Assembly (NCBI GenBank): GCA_003313425.1
Contig: NHZP01000022.1
Location: forward strand, 682,001 to 746,000
Source of the DNA: Pseudopyrenochaeta lycopersici
Taxonomy: Eukaryota; Ascomycota; Dothideomycetes; Pleosporales; Pseudopyrenochaetaceae
Length of the DNA: 64,000 bases
Direction of reading: 5' to 3'
Every line of letters starts with the position of its first letter. Position 1 is the stretch's first letter. The notes under the pieces were generated by a model. It was not told the origin of the DNA. It saw only the letters and a program-made list of their open reading frames with translations, and made no database searches. Below are positions 11,967-23,694 of the stretch, piece by piece. The position numbers were made by a program, and so were the translations under genes.

Positions 11967-12901
11967 ATGACGACTTCAGCCGCCCAAGACGAATTCAACG
12001 AACTCATCCGCGACAAGGACCGAGAAAGCAAGCACCCCGAAGACCGACACGACGACAGCGATCTCTCTGATCCTGAGTCCGCCGGTGCCGCAAACGACTA
12101 CCGCGAGACCATTGACACCGACGACGAACTCGAAATACCCCGCGAAATGAGGGCAAATTACTACATGCCGTCGCTGCGCTCCGAGGCCAACACGGGCCCC
12201 AAGGGCGTGATTGCGGATGCACAGGCGTTTGAGCAGGCAAAGAAGCAGGCTCGCCGCTTCACCTGGAAGAAGAACAATGCGCCCACCCAGTACAATGTCA
12301 CGGCGTATCACGACGAGAAGGCCTCCTCGGACGACGATAATGACGAAAGCTTCTTGAGGGAGTGGCGCCAGGATAGGCTGCGCGAGTTGCAGAATGTCGG
12401 CCAGCGGATACGGTCGAGGACGAATAGCCCCAGCCGCCGCATATATGGCACTATGCCGTTGGTTGATGGCGAGGGCTATCTGGATGCTGTCGACAAGACG
12501 GCATCCGGGACGACGGTTGTGGTCTTCATTTTTGATCCCAATGTATGTTCAATTGCCCACCTAGGTCCTTGCAGCGCACTAACATGACGTAGCCCAAAAA
12601 CGAAGATAACCAAATTGCCGAAATATGCATGCATGATGTTGCCAAGCGTAACGACACAGTCCGCTTTGTCGCCCTGACCGGCGATAGTGCAGAAATGGAT
12701 CCTGATGTCCTGCCTGCGGTGCTGGCATACAACGGTGGAAGCAAGTTTGCTACCTTGCTGCCGCTGCTCAGCCAATTGCCCAAAGATTCCGAAGTGAGCG
12801 CTATCAGCCTCGAGACATGCTTTAGGCGGTACGTTATTCGGACCTACATTGTGAAACGCAACGTCAGCTGATTCATCATGTACAGATACCGTATTTTGTG
12901 A
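11967..12901 (+). CDS. Phosducin-like protein
   Basis: Phosducin-family protein, the co-chaperone/regulator needed for G-beta-gamma assembly (PhnA in Aspergillus, PhLP1 in animals). Exons 11967-12542, 12593-12828 and 12886-12901, GT..AG and in frame, 275 residues. Seen: an acidic N-terminal half rich in D/E, the family signature NTGPKGVIADAQAFE (about residues 74-88), then a thioredoxin-like domain with the strand TTVVVFIFDPN, a stretch DTVRFVALTG, and VLPAVLAYNGGSKFATLLPLL near the C-terminus. The last exon encodes only YRIL and stop. The first in-frame ATG at 11967 gives a normal N-terminus. It lies in the same orientation as, and 2.6 kb from, the G-beta gene whose product it should bind. 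Confidence 0.9.
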
Positions 12902-14108
12902 GCACTTTATTCGATTCAACCGGCTGCTGCGCCATCCATCGTCGTCTTCCGCAGCACCGCCGCTGTCGGCAATTGTTACGACTCTCAATGATGATGGGTC
13001 TCGTTACGATGGCGCCATGTTGATTACCCGTCCTTACCGTTGTTGTTTCAGACAACAATGGCTCCTCATCTTCCGCCCTATCATCTCACTACGACACCAC
13101 CTCCACAAGGCGCTAGTACTATGCACTTGCAACCTCTGGACCAGCCGGTCCTTCCGCCATTATGTGACAGGCTTCTTCTCGTCGATGCATCTCATTAGCG
13201 TTTTTACCTTCTCACGTCGATAGGGTTCTCTTGGTAGACTTGCATCCCTTGGGAGGAACTTTACGGCTCCGTTTCAGCGCGACTCGTTCTGCGCGTTAGG
13301 CGTTTTGATATAGATCATGGTCATCAAGGGTTATTGCAAAATCCTCATTTGAGGTTGGTTATTCGGACTTGTGGTGTTAGGACAATACCCCAATATGTTA
13401 TCTGCTCCAAGGTCCTCCCACATGGAGGGCCACACACACTGGCCATCTTGTTGAATGCATAATGTGTAATCGTCTGCTTCTTGCTTTCTTGTTTCTCACA
13501 AACCATTAGTCTCAAGTACAATCCCATTGTCGAGGTACACTAATACAGCGTGGAACCAGTTCCTCGAGTCAGTCGCACCGATTACTCGATCTGCGGACTT
13601 TTCTGATGTCTCTCGTCTACGCCCGACCTGGCATGTTTCAAAAAACGCCACAACATTGTCGATCAACACGGCACTCTTCCACAGCTTACTCACTCCCTGC
13701 GGACCACGTAGTCCTCGCTGCAGGTGGCATCATCACAGCCTCGATGGATGAAACAAGTCGCCCCTGCAGCACGTCTTGCCGGCGTTAGCTCGTCAGCAAG
13801 CAGTATATATGGTGTTTGGAATACTTGGCACAGCTTCGAGAGGAACAGAAAAGTAGCCGCTGCTTTGGGGACACTCTTGGGCTGCATGTTGCTATGCGCC
13901 GACCATTCCAAGGTTTTGGGTGTCGTCTCCTGTGCTGTGCCGCATGGTGGATTCGCAAGCTTCTGTAAGCGCCGGGAGGTGCATGGATGTGAAGCGAACA
14001 GGCTGAAATCCAACATACGCATTCCTCATTGAAACCTTGCAACTGTGAGATCTTTGCTAGAGTGGTTTGCGTCTACATTGTCTTCTTTCTCTTTTTGCTT
14101 CGGTCCGA
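12902..14108. other. Intergenic region, no gene recognised
   Basis: Contains short open frames on both strands with no family resemblance and no obvious repeats. It marks the boundary between the conserved block on the left and the accessory HET/secreted-protein interval on the right. Confidence 0.55.
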
Positions 14109-16515
14109 ATGTCTACTGCTTTTGAATCTGAAGGCCAACTTGTCGTACTGAATACTGCCCATGAAGATGGTACATCTCATCCCATTACGCGTCTTGAAAC
14201 AGCATCAGTACCTCTCCATACTCTGTGCATTAGCTGCCAGGAGTTTGTAGAGAGCTGGGATGTCTTGGACATAATACAGAGTCGTGGCGAGCTCAACAAT
14301 TCGGTATCGCAGGCCGCTTTCGTGGGCACCGTGGCACAGGTCAGAGAACCTCATCGGGACTGCCATCTTTGTAAACTCGTGTTAGCAGGCTGGCACCGAG
14401 TCCCCTACCTTGTCAAGGACCCTCCGGCGGATGCAAATGTATATATTCATGTTCATGCGTCTCATGTTGGAGATATGTGGTATGGTTGTGCATTCTGCGG
14501 ATACAAGCCTCCAGTGACGGGGAAGGACACTGGATGGCGGGTTGACCTCACGCTAGAGGCATATAATTGTCAGTTCCAAGACTTTAGTTGAGCAAAGGCT
14601 GGTACCTTAGCTAATCGAAACGGTAGATCCGGAAATCAACAATGCGTTCCGTCAACATATCACTGCACAAGAAGTACCTTTGCTCGCCCGAGACAACATA
14701 AGTCAAGCCAAAAGCTGGATTTCAACGTGCATAGCGGAACACAGGCACTGTCGTGAGTTCCAGAAAGACTCCGTCCGCCAGAAACAAAGACCAACGCGAG
14801 TGCTCGAAGTCACCCCAACCACGGCAACACTGCGGTGTGATATGGCGGACAAGGATTTTGACTATCTCGTGTTAAGTCATATGTGGGGAGAGAATCACGA
14901 TCAGCAACTCCGACTCCTGAGGGAAAATCTCTCAGGCTTTCAGGTTGAGGTGCCTTGGGATGAGCTCAATGCCTCTGCCACATTTTCTGAAGCCGTCCGA
15001 ATTACTTGTGCACTAGGCTACCGCTACATCTGGATAGACTCATTGTGTATTATCCAAGACTCCGAATCAGATTGGCACCGTGAGGCTTCCAGAATGGCCA
15101 TCGTATATGGAAACGCGATTTGCAATATTGCCTGCCTCTTTCCGCCTCAGAGTGGTTCACTAACAAAGGTTAGAGGGGACCCTAGAACCTTCAGCCCGTG
15201 CATCCTCCGTCCGGCTACGCCCACACGACCGGGTGTGTATATGGAGTGTGCCAAGGACGCTGCTATGTGGTTTGATGAGAGGTATGGCCTGGACTGGTTA
15301 GTGCAGAGCAAATGGCCGTTATTTGATCGAGCATGGGCTTTCCAGGAATATCTTCTCAGTGCGAGGACGCTGCTAATTGGCCAAAAAACCCTCATGTTCC
15401 AGTGTTCAGAATTCTTCTATGACGAACTGCTTGGCACGCTTGGAGACGGCCATGGATTGTGGGTTGATGAAGAGAAGAAGAGCCTGAAAGCTGATATGGG
15501 GAAATCGAAATACTTTTCTGCAAACATGAAAGCCGTTGCCACGGCGCCGAGCCTATCTTCCCAAGTAACGCTCTCTTTCATGAAAGAATGGTGGACGCTC
15601 GTTGATGAGTATCGGGTCAGGAAATTGAGCCATGCGAAGGACCGAGTAATAGCTTTTGCGGGAATAGCGCGTGCATTCCAGAATCTAGGCTCTTTGACAT
15701 ATCTCGCTGGGGCGTGGATGGAGTGTTTGCCACTTTGTCTGCTCTGGTACATTGACAAGAAAGAAATGAGAATGGTTTACCGAGACAGTGGCATCCCATA
15801 TGGCAGCAAGCCCGATTTCGAGGTCAAGATACAAGAGAGGGTTAAGAACGCAGCCCCATCCTGGTCCTGGTTTTCCGTCCCCATTTACGTTTTTCATCAA
15901 CCCCATTTCCACCTTAACGATGACGAGGCGCTAACAAAACGGAAAAGTAATCGGCGACCACCACTCGCATGTTTCGACGATATATATTGGGCCACAACAC
16001 TGTCATTTCAATTCGAATCCCACCCGCCAAACCATTTTCCGGAGTCAGGCTTCTCTAACTTTGGAGAGCTGGGCGTCACGCTCTCTATGCTGACAGTACC
16101 CATGAGCTTCAACTGGCCTGCTTCTCTGTTTGCACAGTTCCGCGAGATAAGAGCCTCGACTACATGTACGGACGATCAGAATTTTGACTGCGAACCCGTC
16201 TACAACTACTATCCTGACAACATTCAAACGAAGAGCAACAAGGAAGAGCGAAGAAATAGGATCCGGGTCTTGATCGCAGAATTTCAAATCGTAAGACCAG
16301 GTGGGAAATATTTCATTCAGCGCCGGTTTGCTGGCTTGGTCTTGACGCCCGCTCATATAGAGGGTACTTGGAAACGTGTGGGTGCGTGGAAGCTGAATAT
16401 CAAGGTAGAAGGTGTACCGGTAGATGGCGAGAATATGGTTGCTGTTGCCAAAAGATGGAAAGAATATCCCTTCATCTCTTCAGATTGGAACACGAAGCAA
16501 CTGACTCTAGTTTGA
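14109..16515 (+). CDS. HET-domain (heterokaryon incompatibility) protein with CxxC-rich N-terminus
   Basis: HET-domain protein of the large fungal family implicated in non-self recognition and regulated cell death. Exons 14109-14568 and 14627-16515; the intron uses a weak GTCAGT donor, but the join restores frame through a split TAT codon and gives 782 residues. HET motifs in order: YLVLSHMWGE (about residue 231), GYRYIWIDSLCIIQD (about 287) and DRAWAFQEYLLSARTLLIG (about 382). Ahead of the domain is a cysteine-rich section with CISC, CHLC and CAFC pairs (residues about 38-130), which could bind zinc; such N-termini occur in other fungal HET proteins. The first in-frame ATG is 14109. No NACHT, Goodbye or amyloid-like motif was seen. 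Specific partner unknown. Confidence 0.88.
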
Positions 16516-17441
16516 GGCTTTGATGCGCTACCTTTGAAGTTTGCTGGCTGGATCAGGGAACCATCTCGCAGAGTATTGTACGCGGAAGACTAGAGTGGAA
16601 TGGATGGTCCCGTGCCTGGGCAATCATTGATTTTTGAGCTTTGGCATAATTTTTATTCAATATTATGGGTTCCAGGGAGAAGGAGGAATACTTTCTAACG
16701 CTTTCCGAGGCTCTAAATCGGATGTCATCTGGACACCCCCAGAAGGACTTCGAGTCACCCACGCAACACACCGCGTTCATTCCCCGACAATATCTTTCTG
16801 AAACTGTGCCACTATGCATGAATTTGAGGTCGTTAGAGATAATTTATTACAAAATGCGTGTTGATATAGGCAATTATAATGCACTTTTCCTGAAAGGGCG
16901 AAGCATATGAAACACAATTTCTTAGCAGATATATAGGAGAAATGTAGTTGAATTTAAACTTCTTGGTGTTTTGATGAAGACTTAAATTAGTCATCCAGCG
17001 CCGAGTCAGTCATTGACTCAGTCCGTATGAGCAATACACACTCACGCCCAAGTGAAGATAGGGAGGGTGGTATTTTGGTTATCTCATTTGCTCTGACCGA
17101 CCCTGTGTTGCAGGAACGTATGAGTGCGTTGATCTTTCCTGATGACTACTTGAAAGAAATCTCCCTCTTCCGCCTCCACAGCGAAGCGAACGCCAACGGT
17201 ACCTTCTATATCTCACACAGAGTCATCGTGATGAGCCAGAGAAAGTGTCACTGACGTACCATCCGCCAGAGTCATTACGCTTAGGATATCAATGTCTTTT
17301 AGACTCTGAACTTTAACACATTTCTTCATTTAATAACCTCTTTACTTTGGCAAAGGCTGTTGACAGTATTTCTCTTCTAACATTTATATTGGATATTGCT
17401 GATCCCCAGCGACCGGACTCGCTGATAAAATCAGGGCTACA
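16516..17441. other. Intergenic AT-rich region
   Basis: No supported gene. A 75-codon open frame at 17027-17254 has no recognisable features. Base composition is clearly more AT-rich than the conserved blocks. Confidence 0.5.
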
Positions 17442-19614
17442 ATGAAGAACAGAAGTCTTACTTCGACTCTTCTTTCATTCCTTTTGTTATTTTTCATAGC
17501 TGTAGTTTCTTCTCAGAATACCGCCACTGTAGCTACTTCTGCAGCGACTCCTCCGACTATTTCATCCTCTACCTCTTCCACCTCGTCTTCGGCTGCCTTG
17601 CTGGGCACACCTTCGACTATCAATCCAATTGTCACGTATGATTCTCTTCTGTTCGAGTCTTCGTGCGATCAGGTTCAGCAAGACTTAGTCACGAAAGCCT
17701 TCAACGATGCAAAACAAATGTCCACACTCGCGTCGCAAAGCTGGGCGCACTATCAGAAGGACCCTGCATTTTGGGACTTGTTTGGCCCAAGGGCGGAGAG
17801 ACATCAATCTTCTATTCAAAATGCTTTCAATCATATTGTTAGCGGCACATGGAATATCACTGCGTTCTGCGATCTCCAAGATGCAAACCCAAAATGCACA
17901 GATAGGTATATGTACGGTGGTATAGGCGAAGACTCGAGCGACATTGCGCAGAGAGACTACTCACCTAAACTTGTCTTTTGCAGAGAATTCTTTGCTTTCC
18001 CAACTCTGGACTTCAGACTTCAAAACGGACTAAACTATCCTGGTCATTGGTCGGTCCGGCTTGATCTAGGCTTCTACCACGAGAACCAAGGTACGTTGAG
18101 TATTTAGAAATATTGGTCCCTGAGGCTTAATATTGTAGGTACTGCTTTGCTTCGGACAATGTTTCACTACATTCCAAGATCGGAAGCACTTGGGCGACCC
18201 ATCTCGAACCTTTGGGCTTTCATGCGATACGTGGGTTCATCGTCTGCAAAGTGGACTGCATGTTACGGAATCTTGTCTGCCAGAATATTAGCTCAATTAT
18301 ACGACGAGAGCAATGGTTGGAGCGCGGTGAATGGTATTTATGCGCTTTATATATGACATTCCACAACTTACCTGATCAGCGGATAATTACGCGCTCTTCG
18401 CGCTCTCAAAGTATGTCTCCCAACTGCTCAATGCGGGCGAATATCCTTGGCTTCCCCGACTCAATCTCGCCACTACTTGGTCGGCCCAGATTGTGCAGCA
18501 CTATAATGCGAGTGGAGCCAGCTCTTTTGCTGTAACCGATCGATTTAGCGAACAATCACTATCCCAGCTTCACTACAATCGCTCCCGATATCAGTCAACC
18601 GAGAACTCAGCCTTCGTTTCCGGGCTCCACAAGGATCGTCAAGCAGAAATTTGGAACGCGCCTTGGGCGCCTGGAGATATAAATTATACTCAAGATTATA
18701 TCTCACGCAGAGGAAAATTCTACGATGAATGGCCCAAAGCGACTGACAGGCAACTAATAAACGCCTACACCATCCGGAATCTGACCTGTTTTGGCTTAAA
18801 TAAAGGCGTACATCCTATTGCCCAAGCATTCGATCTGGGAAACGCAAATGAGTTCGCCAAACAATTTTGCAGTGAACAAGCTACAAAGTCTCCCATGTCC
18901 TCTGTTATTCTGAACCCTACCGTAATTATGTCAAACGTGACTGCGACGTTTCAATACTGGTATAGCCTGCCGAAGTCGAATGGAAGTGCTGCGATCAATT
19001 TTGTCGTAGCTCCCCATCCTCGTAGCTTCGTGATGTCGAGGTCCCTCGCTGGATATTTCGAGGGAAGCGATGACATCACGAGGAGTTCCCATTGTCTGTT
19101 GACATTTAAGCATATAATAGAGAATGTGAGCCAATCATAGGCCCTAGGCATGGAACAAAGTCCTAATCGATGACAGTGCGATCATGGTAATCCGGAGAAG
19201 TTTGGAGGAATGATGACATTAAATGACAGGGTACGTATCTTACTGACTTCTTTGCTTTTGTGTATCATTTCGGTTCTTTGTGGTTTTAATTCTTCGGACA
19301 CTCCAAATTCTAACGAAGGAAAGGTCTATGCTGCTTTCGCAACCCCAATATCGCAACAAGCCAATATGACCCACATAAGCCCAGTCAGCAATTTCCAATG
19401 CGCCAACTTCAACATGACGAGCTACTGGCGTGTAAGTGACTATCTTCGGCTTGATGACAGCCTTCAGTTAGGCAGACTTTGCACGTGCTGGTTTAACAGC
19501 CACCCTTTTGGCGCAGAAATGTTCTGCAAGCGACAGGGAGGTGAATGTGCGGATATTGTAAAGAATCCAACCGAAAGTATGCCGGCCATAAATCAAGGAA
19601 TGAAGTGTAGTTAA
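17442..19614 (+). CDS. Secreted protein related to deuterolysin/lysine-specific metallo-endopeptidases, apparently inactive
   Basis: Predicted exons 17442-18090, 18139-18333, 18380-19125 and 19177-19614 (GT..AG, in frame, 675 residues); an optional in-frame intron 19231-19323 would remove 31 codons. A clear signal peptide (hydrophobic to about residue 25, then SSQN) is followed by a Ser/Thr linker. The middle has the layout of aspzincin-type secreted peptidases: CDQVQQ...AFNDA, a LVFCREFF segment and NADNYALFALSKY after the third exon junction. Where the family has the zinc helix LLHExxH, this protein reads LLRTMFHY, so the first His and catalytic Glu are missing. The C-terminal part carries many N-glycosylation sequons and CLLTFKHIIENCDHGNPEKFGG, a Cys pattern seen at the end of some fungal secreted proteins. 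Function is probably non-proteolytic. Family assignment is by pattern only. Confidence 0.6.
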
Positions 19615-21725
19615 GACTTTACTCTTCATATGCTGATATACCTAGTGGGCTGTTTGATAGCCTTTCATGGCAGAGGCTTGTATTCGATGATAGCAGTTTG
19701 AATTGGGTGACATTGTTTTATGTCGTTGACCTCACATGATGATGCCTGTTGAGAAATGTTAAATTCTTTGGATCTTAGACGATAATGTATGTGCAGTAGT
19801 GTTAAGACGCGATAGCGGACATGAGTAGTTTTATATTGGCTTCTGGCTAGCATGGAAATTGACCAGGTCTAAAACTATTCGGAGATCTGAGTAGCCTTTG
19901 TTGTCAAAACATCCTCCATGTACGGGGCCGTAATTTCATTTACCGTACGGGTGATACTGATGGGCGATTTCAGCAACACGATGTGGAATGTCTGAAATCA
20001 GGAGCTGCCAAGGTGATCAACATTTATGAATCTATTCCGAAGGCCAGACTCGCTAGCGTAGAAGCTTCCCATGATGGGAAGTGCTCGACGATATCCTTGT
20101 GACTACCACGCCTATACTTGCACTTTTCGCTTGTGGATGCTATTTGAGAGAACGACAGGTATACTATCGCTGAAGTGAACACATAGAGCTCCACTAGGCT
20201 AATGGGTGGAGCCGCAAATTACTAAATTCTGACCTGCGTACACCAAGTTTGCTGTGCTTGACACAACCAGTATCATTATGTTAAATTGAGATGTTATTTG
20301 GCCATGAAAACGTTGGAATCGGCTTATTAACGATGACTAGTGCTATAGAAGACGATATCTTCGAACCTGAACGACACTACATTTGCTCGCCTGCGATGAC
20401 CCATTTTCCATCCTTCCGGAATAGCGAGCATCCAGATTGCAAACGATCTTCCAGCCTCGAACCAAATTTACCGTGCGACTCAGAAACGCGTTCCGTCGTA
20501 CTGGAATGGGTGCCTCTTTCTGGAGCAAATAAAATCTTTATCACAGCCGAGACATCAGACGAGCACGAATGCGAGTGGATAGACGGGGCCATTCAATTGT
20601 CACATCTTCGTAGCCAAGCGAAACGATGATGGACAACTGCTTAGTGGTGATAATGTGCCTAAATGTACGACTACTTTCGAAATCTAGTAATTAACAGGAG
20701 AATCCACGAGGCATTGCCATGGATGCGTAATATTGAATCTAAAAGTTCTGGGGGACTCTAGTGCATTGAGGTTTCTATAGATGATGTTGATTCAGTTCTA
20801 GAAGGGACATAAATACTCTTCGAAAGATACAAGATGGGGCGCTAATGCTGAGACCGGAGAGCATCAGATAACAGTGAACCTTTGGGTAGAGGGCAATATA
20901 GGAATGGATAAGGAGTGCTTTTGGAAGTATTGAGTCGATTCGAAGGAATTTCCAATGAATAGGGTTTTGTCAAGCAAGGAAGCTATGATGAAAGTATTTG
21001 AAAAGTAGGCGTCCATGGCACAAGTTAGTTGACAGTCGAGACGGCTTCCTCTTAAAATTCGACGTTCTCCTCCATGCTTTGGTTATCTATTTCTTTCGCA
21101 CCGAGTCACGTTATATCTCCTACTTCACTCAGCAGATTCATGTTTGAGGTCAGAGCGCACGACACATGGTATGCACTGTTCACGTACCTGCCAAGGCTGT
21201 CAGGGGTAACACGCGGGGAATCCAATCACCACCCGTCATTGCGCCAACGCCTTTTAGCGGCCTTTGACCACTCATCAAATCACCACTCACAAGCCTCCGG
21301 AAGCCACACTCTCTCAGCTCCAAAACTCCGCCGCAGCGCTTTGTAGATGTCATTCGCACGCGGCCATTCCAATCGCTTCGGTCTTCATCCTTTGACGCCA
21401 CTGATTCGCCTATACATCCGGACACGAAACCTGGATCCACAAACGGGTCTAGCCCAGCGGAAACGAGTATAGCATAAGCGTCGTGACTGGGCGCCATGGG
21501 CAGCTTACGCGCGAGCGCGCGCTATTGAATGCTTGTACGAGCACCTCCACAGCCTCTTAGGGGTCGTGTGGATCATAGAATAAAACCAGCGGAACGCCGT
21601 TGAAGTTGGTGTTTGTGTGTGTTGTCTGTTATCGATCTTCACTCTACTTTCCTTAATAACTTTAACGTTGCCGTGACCGCTTTTGCGAGTCGTACATTCC
21701 TTTTATCATTGTGCGAATAGTGAAG
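19615..21725. other. Long AT-rich intergenic region
   Basis: No gene I can support. An open frame at about 20291-20629 (plus strand) is acidic with scattered cysteines but has no recognisable domain and no clear splice partner. The composition resembles the HET/secreted-protein interval on its left. Promoter of the small GPI-type gene must lie at the right end. Confidence 0.5.
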
Positions 21726-22228
21726 ATGGTGCGCGTAATATTTGCTGTTCTCGGGTTGGTGGCTGCTGTCTGCGCGCAGGAGTCGAGCTGTGAGTCTTCC
21801 ATAATGCTCTTCAATAGAATTCAAGAGAGAAAATGAGCAGCGTTTGACGTAAAATCCTAGATACTGGCCCAATGTTCAACCCCTCCGATGCACCCTTCTT
21901 CGGCCCCAGCTCCCTCGTCATCCCAACACTCACCGACAATGTCCCTACTTTCACGCAGACACCCACTTTCATCCGATCCCGAACTTCGTCTGCTGGCTCC
22001 GTCTCTCGTTCGACTGAAGTCTCGTCCTCGGCTTCCCATTCTGTTTCTCATTCGTCATCGGAATCAGCAAGCGCATCTCGAACTTCTACCCCCAGTCAGT
22101 CTGCCAGCAGGTCATCTACGGCAAGCGCGTCTGCTCCAGCACAGAGTACTGGCGCTGCAAGTGTAAACTACCCAGGTGTCTTTGGGGCGATTGCTGGAGG
22201 ATTGGTTGCAGGACTGGCCATGGTGTAG
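21726..22228 (+). CDS. Small serine-rich GPI-anchored-type secreted protein
   Basis: Exons 21726-21789 and 21861-22228 join in frame (GTGAGT..TAG) to give 143 residues. The first exon encodes a short signal peptide (VIFAVLGLVAAVCA) with probable cleavage before QESS. The mature protein starts with a Pro/Phe/Asn-rich section around FNPSDAPFFGPS, then about 70 residues dominated by Ser, Thr and Ala, and ends in a hydrophobic tail (VFGAIAGGLVAGLAMV) without charged residues, as expected for GPI attachment. A cell-wall or membrane surface role is likely. No enzymatic domain is visible, and many such proteins are lineage-restricted. Confidence 0.8.
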
Positions 22229-22726
22229 ATGTATGAAGAATTTCGTAAGAATTTCGAGCAAGCACGACGTAGATGCGCTAGATGTATGCGAGAAGGGTTG
22301 AGCTGAGTAGAACGTAGCAGCAGCGTAGGAATTACTGGTCAGTGAAGGTCTGAGATGGGGAGCGGTGGCGATCAATCAAGTTATTCAGAATAGCTGGCGC
22401 ACATATCATACAGATTGTTCACTTGATATAGATAATGTAGCTATTAAAAGACCGTTCACCATAGACGTGATCATGCGACTAGCGGCCCCTCTCGTGCACT
22501 TGATTTACAGGCTGTGATTTAGGTCGCAATATCAGAGTGTCGCAGGTACCGACCCACAGCTGGGATGACGAGAAGTGACATGAAAGGGTATATTGTGATA
22601 TACTTATGAGACGACCTCCTTCTGTTTATCGTCGCTCCAAAGCCCCACATAATTTTCCTTGAACGATCCCAATACCAGCCAAACGCCGTCATGATGCAAT
22701 CAATTTCGCGCCCTGCTCAGCACATC
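22229..22726. other. Intergenic region between convergent genes
   Basis: Shared 3' flank of the GPI-type gene and MRT4. No gene or repeat noted. Confidence 0.6.
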
Positions 22727-23487
22727 TCATTCTTCCATGGCGCCTACTTCTGTTACGGATTCACTTGCAGTGGAGTAGTAGGCCTTCAGGTCAATTTTAA
22801 AGTCGGCCATAGCTACGCCAAACATCTTCAGCAACGCCGTCTGATGGCTGTTCATAACTTTCCCTTCCTCACAAACCGTATACGGCGCATCGAGTACGAT
22901 CTTGCCTTTATCGAGTCTCGTGGGCATACCCCACTTCCTGATAGTGGTTTCGACGCTATGCGGTAACGGTACATCATCCTCTTCTGGCACCTCGCCTCCT
23001 CTTGAATGTACTACGCCTGCGGGTATTGTGAAGGTCTGTGTGGCGGTGATGCCAGCGCGCGCGAAGTCGGTTTGTGAGTATGCGGCGAAATACTCAATGA
23101 TCTCACTGGGCTCGCGATTGGTGAAGAAGAGGCCAACATTGCCGGCAAGGTATTCAGTGAGTTGTGAGAGGTTGGTGAGGTGTTCCTCAGCGGGTGTCTG
23201 GCCAAGTGCTTTCGCCATAACCTTGGTCTTGCCAAAGAAGAATCTGCGAGTACATTAGTGGCTATTTTGCAATATCGCAAATATTGGGCCGCATACCGGC
23301 TGTCGGCAAACTCAGCGCGCACTTCCTTCAGATATGAATTGCGCATGTTCTCCACCGAAAAAACGAAAATATGTTGAAAGTTATCTGCAGCTTCCTGGAC
23401 ATTGGCAAAAAGCTTTAGCGATAACTCTTTGCCCTTCTTGTCCGTCTTCGTAAGATGTACAACCTTCGCGCGCTTTGATTTCGGCAT
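22727..23487 (-). CDS. MRT4: Ribosome assembly factor Mrt4 (mRNA turnover protein 4)
   Basis: Nucleolar trans-acting factor, paralogous to ribosomal stalk protein P0, that occupies the P0 site on pre-60S particles. Exons 23487-23297 and 23243-22727 with a 53-base intron; 235 residues, matching yeast Mrt4 in size. Seen: start MPKSKRAKVVHLTKTDKKGKE, the conserved FFFGKTKVMAKALG created across the splice, TNLSQLTEYLAGNVGLFFTN, and the late block TFTIPAGVVHSRGGEVPEEDD typical of Mrt4 rather than P0 (there is no acidic P-protein tail). Its start codon lies 207 bases from that of MDM10 on the opposite strand, so the two share a promoter interval. Confidence 0.93.
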
Positions 23488-23694
23488 GTTGGCAGGATCG
23501 TTGGAGAGTTGGGTTGAGTTACAGGCTGCCTCCCAAAAAAAGTTCGAGGTCGCAACTTCCAAAATTTAGGCGGGGAATCTTGGCAATCCACCGATTGGCA
23601 GGTGCGATTGGCTCCGAATGTGTACACCCACCAAGCCCCCACGACCTCATTACTCGTTACGGTGTCTACAGAATGATAGATCAATAACAGCGAT
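23488..23694. promoter_or_regulatory. Compact bidirectional promoter between MRT4 and MDM10
   Basis: Only 207 bases separate the divergent start codons, so both promoters and 5' leaders must fit or overlap here. Confidence 0.6.

Noticed and set aside
17027..17254. 75-codon open frame between the HET gene and the secreted protein
   Set aside because: Short, no recognisable motif and in AT-rich DNA where small frames are expected.
20291..20629. 112-codon acidic open frame
   Set aside because: Cysteines are scattered without a pattern, there is no signal peptide or plausible exon to join, and no family resemblance.
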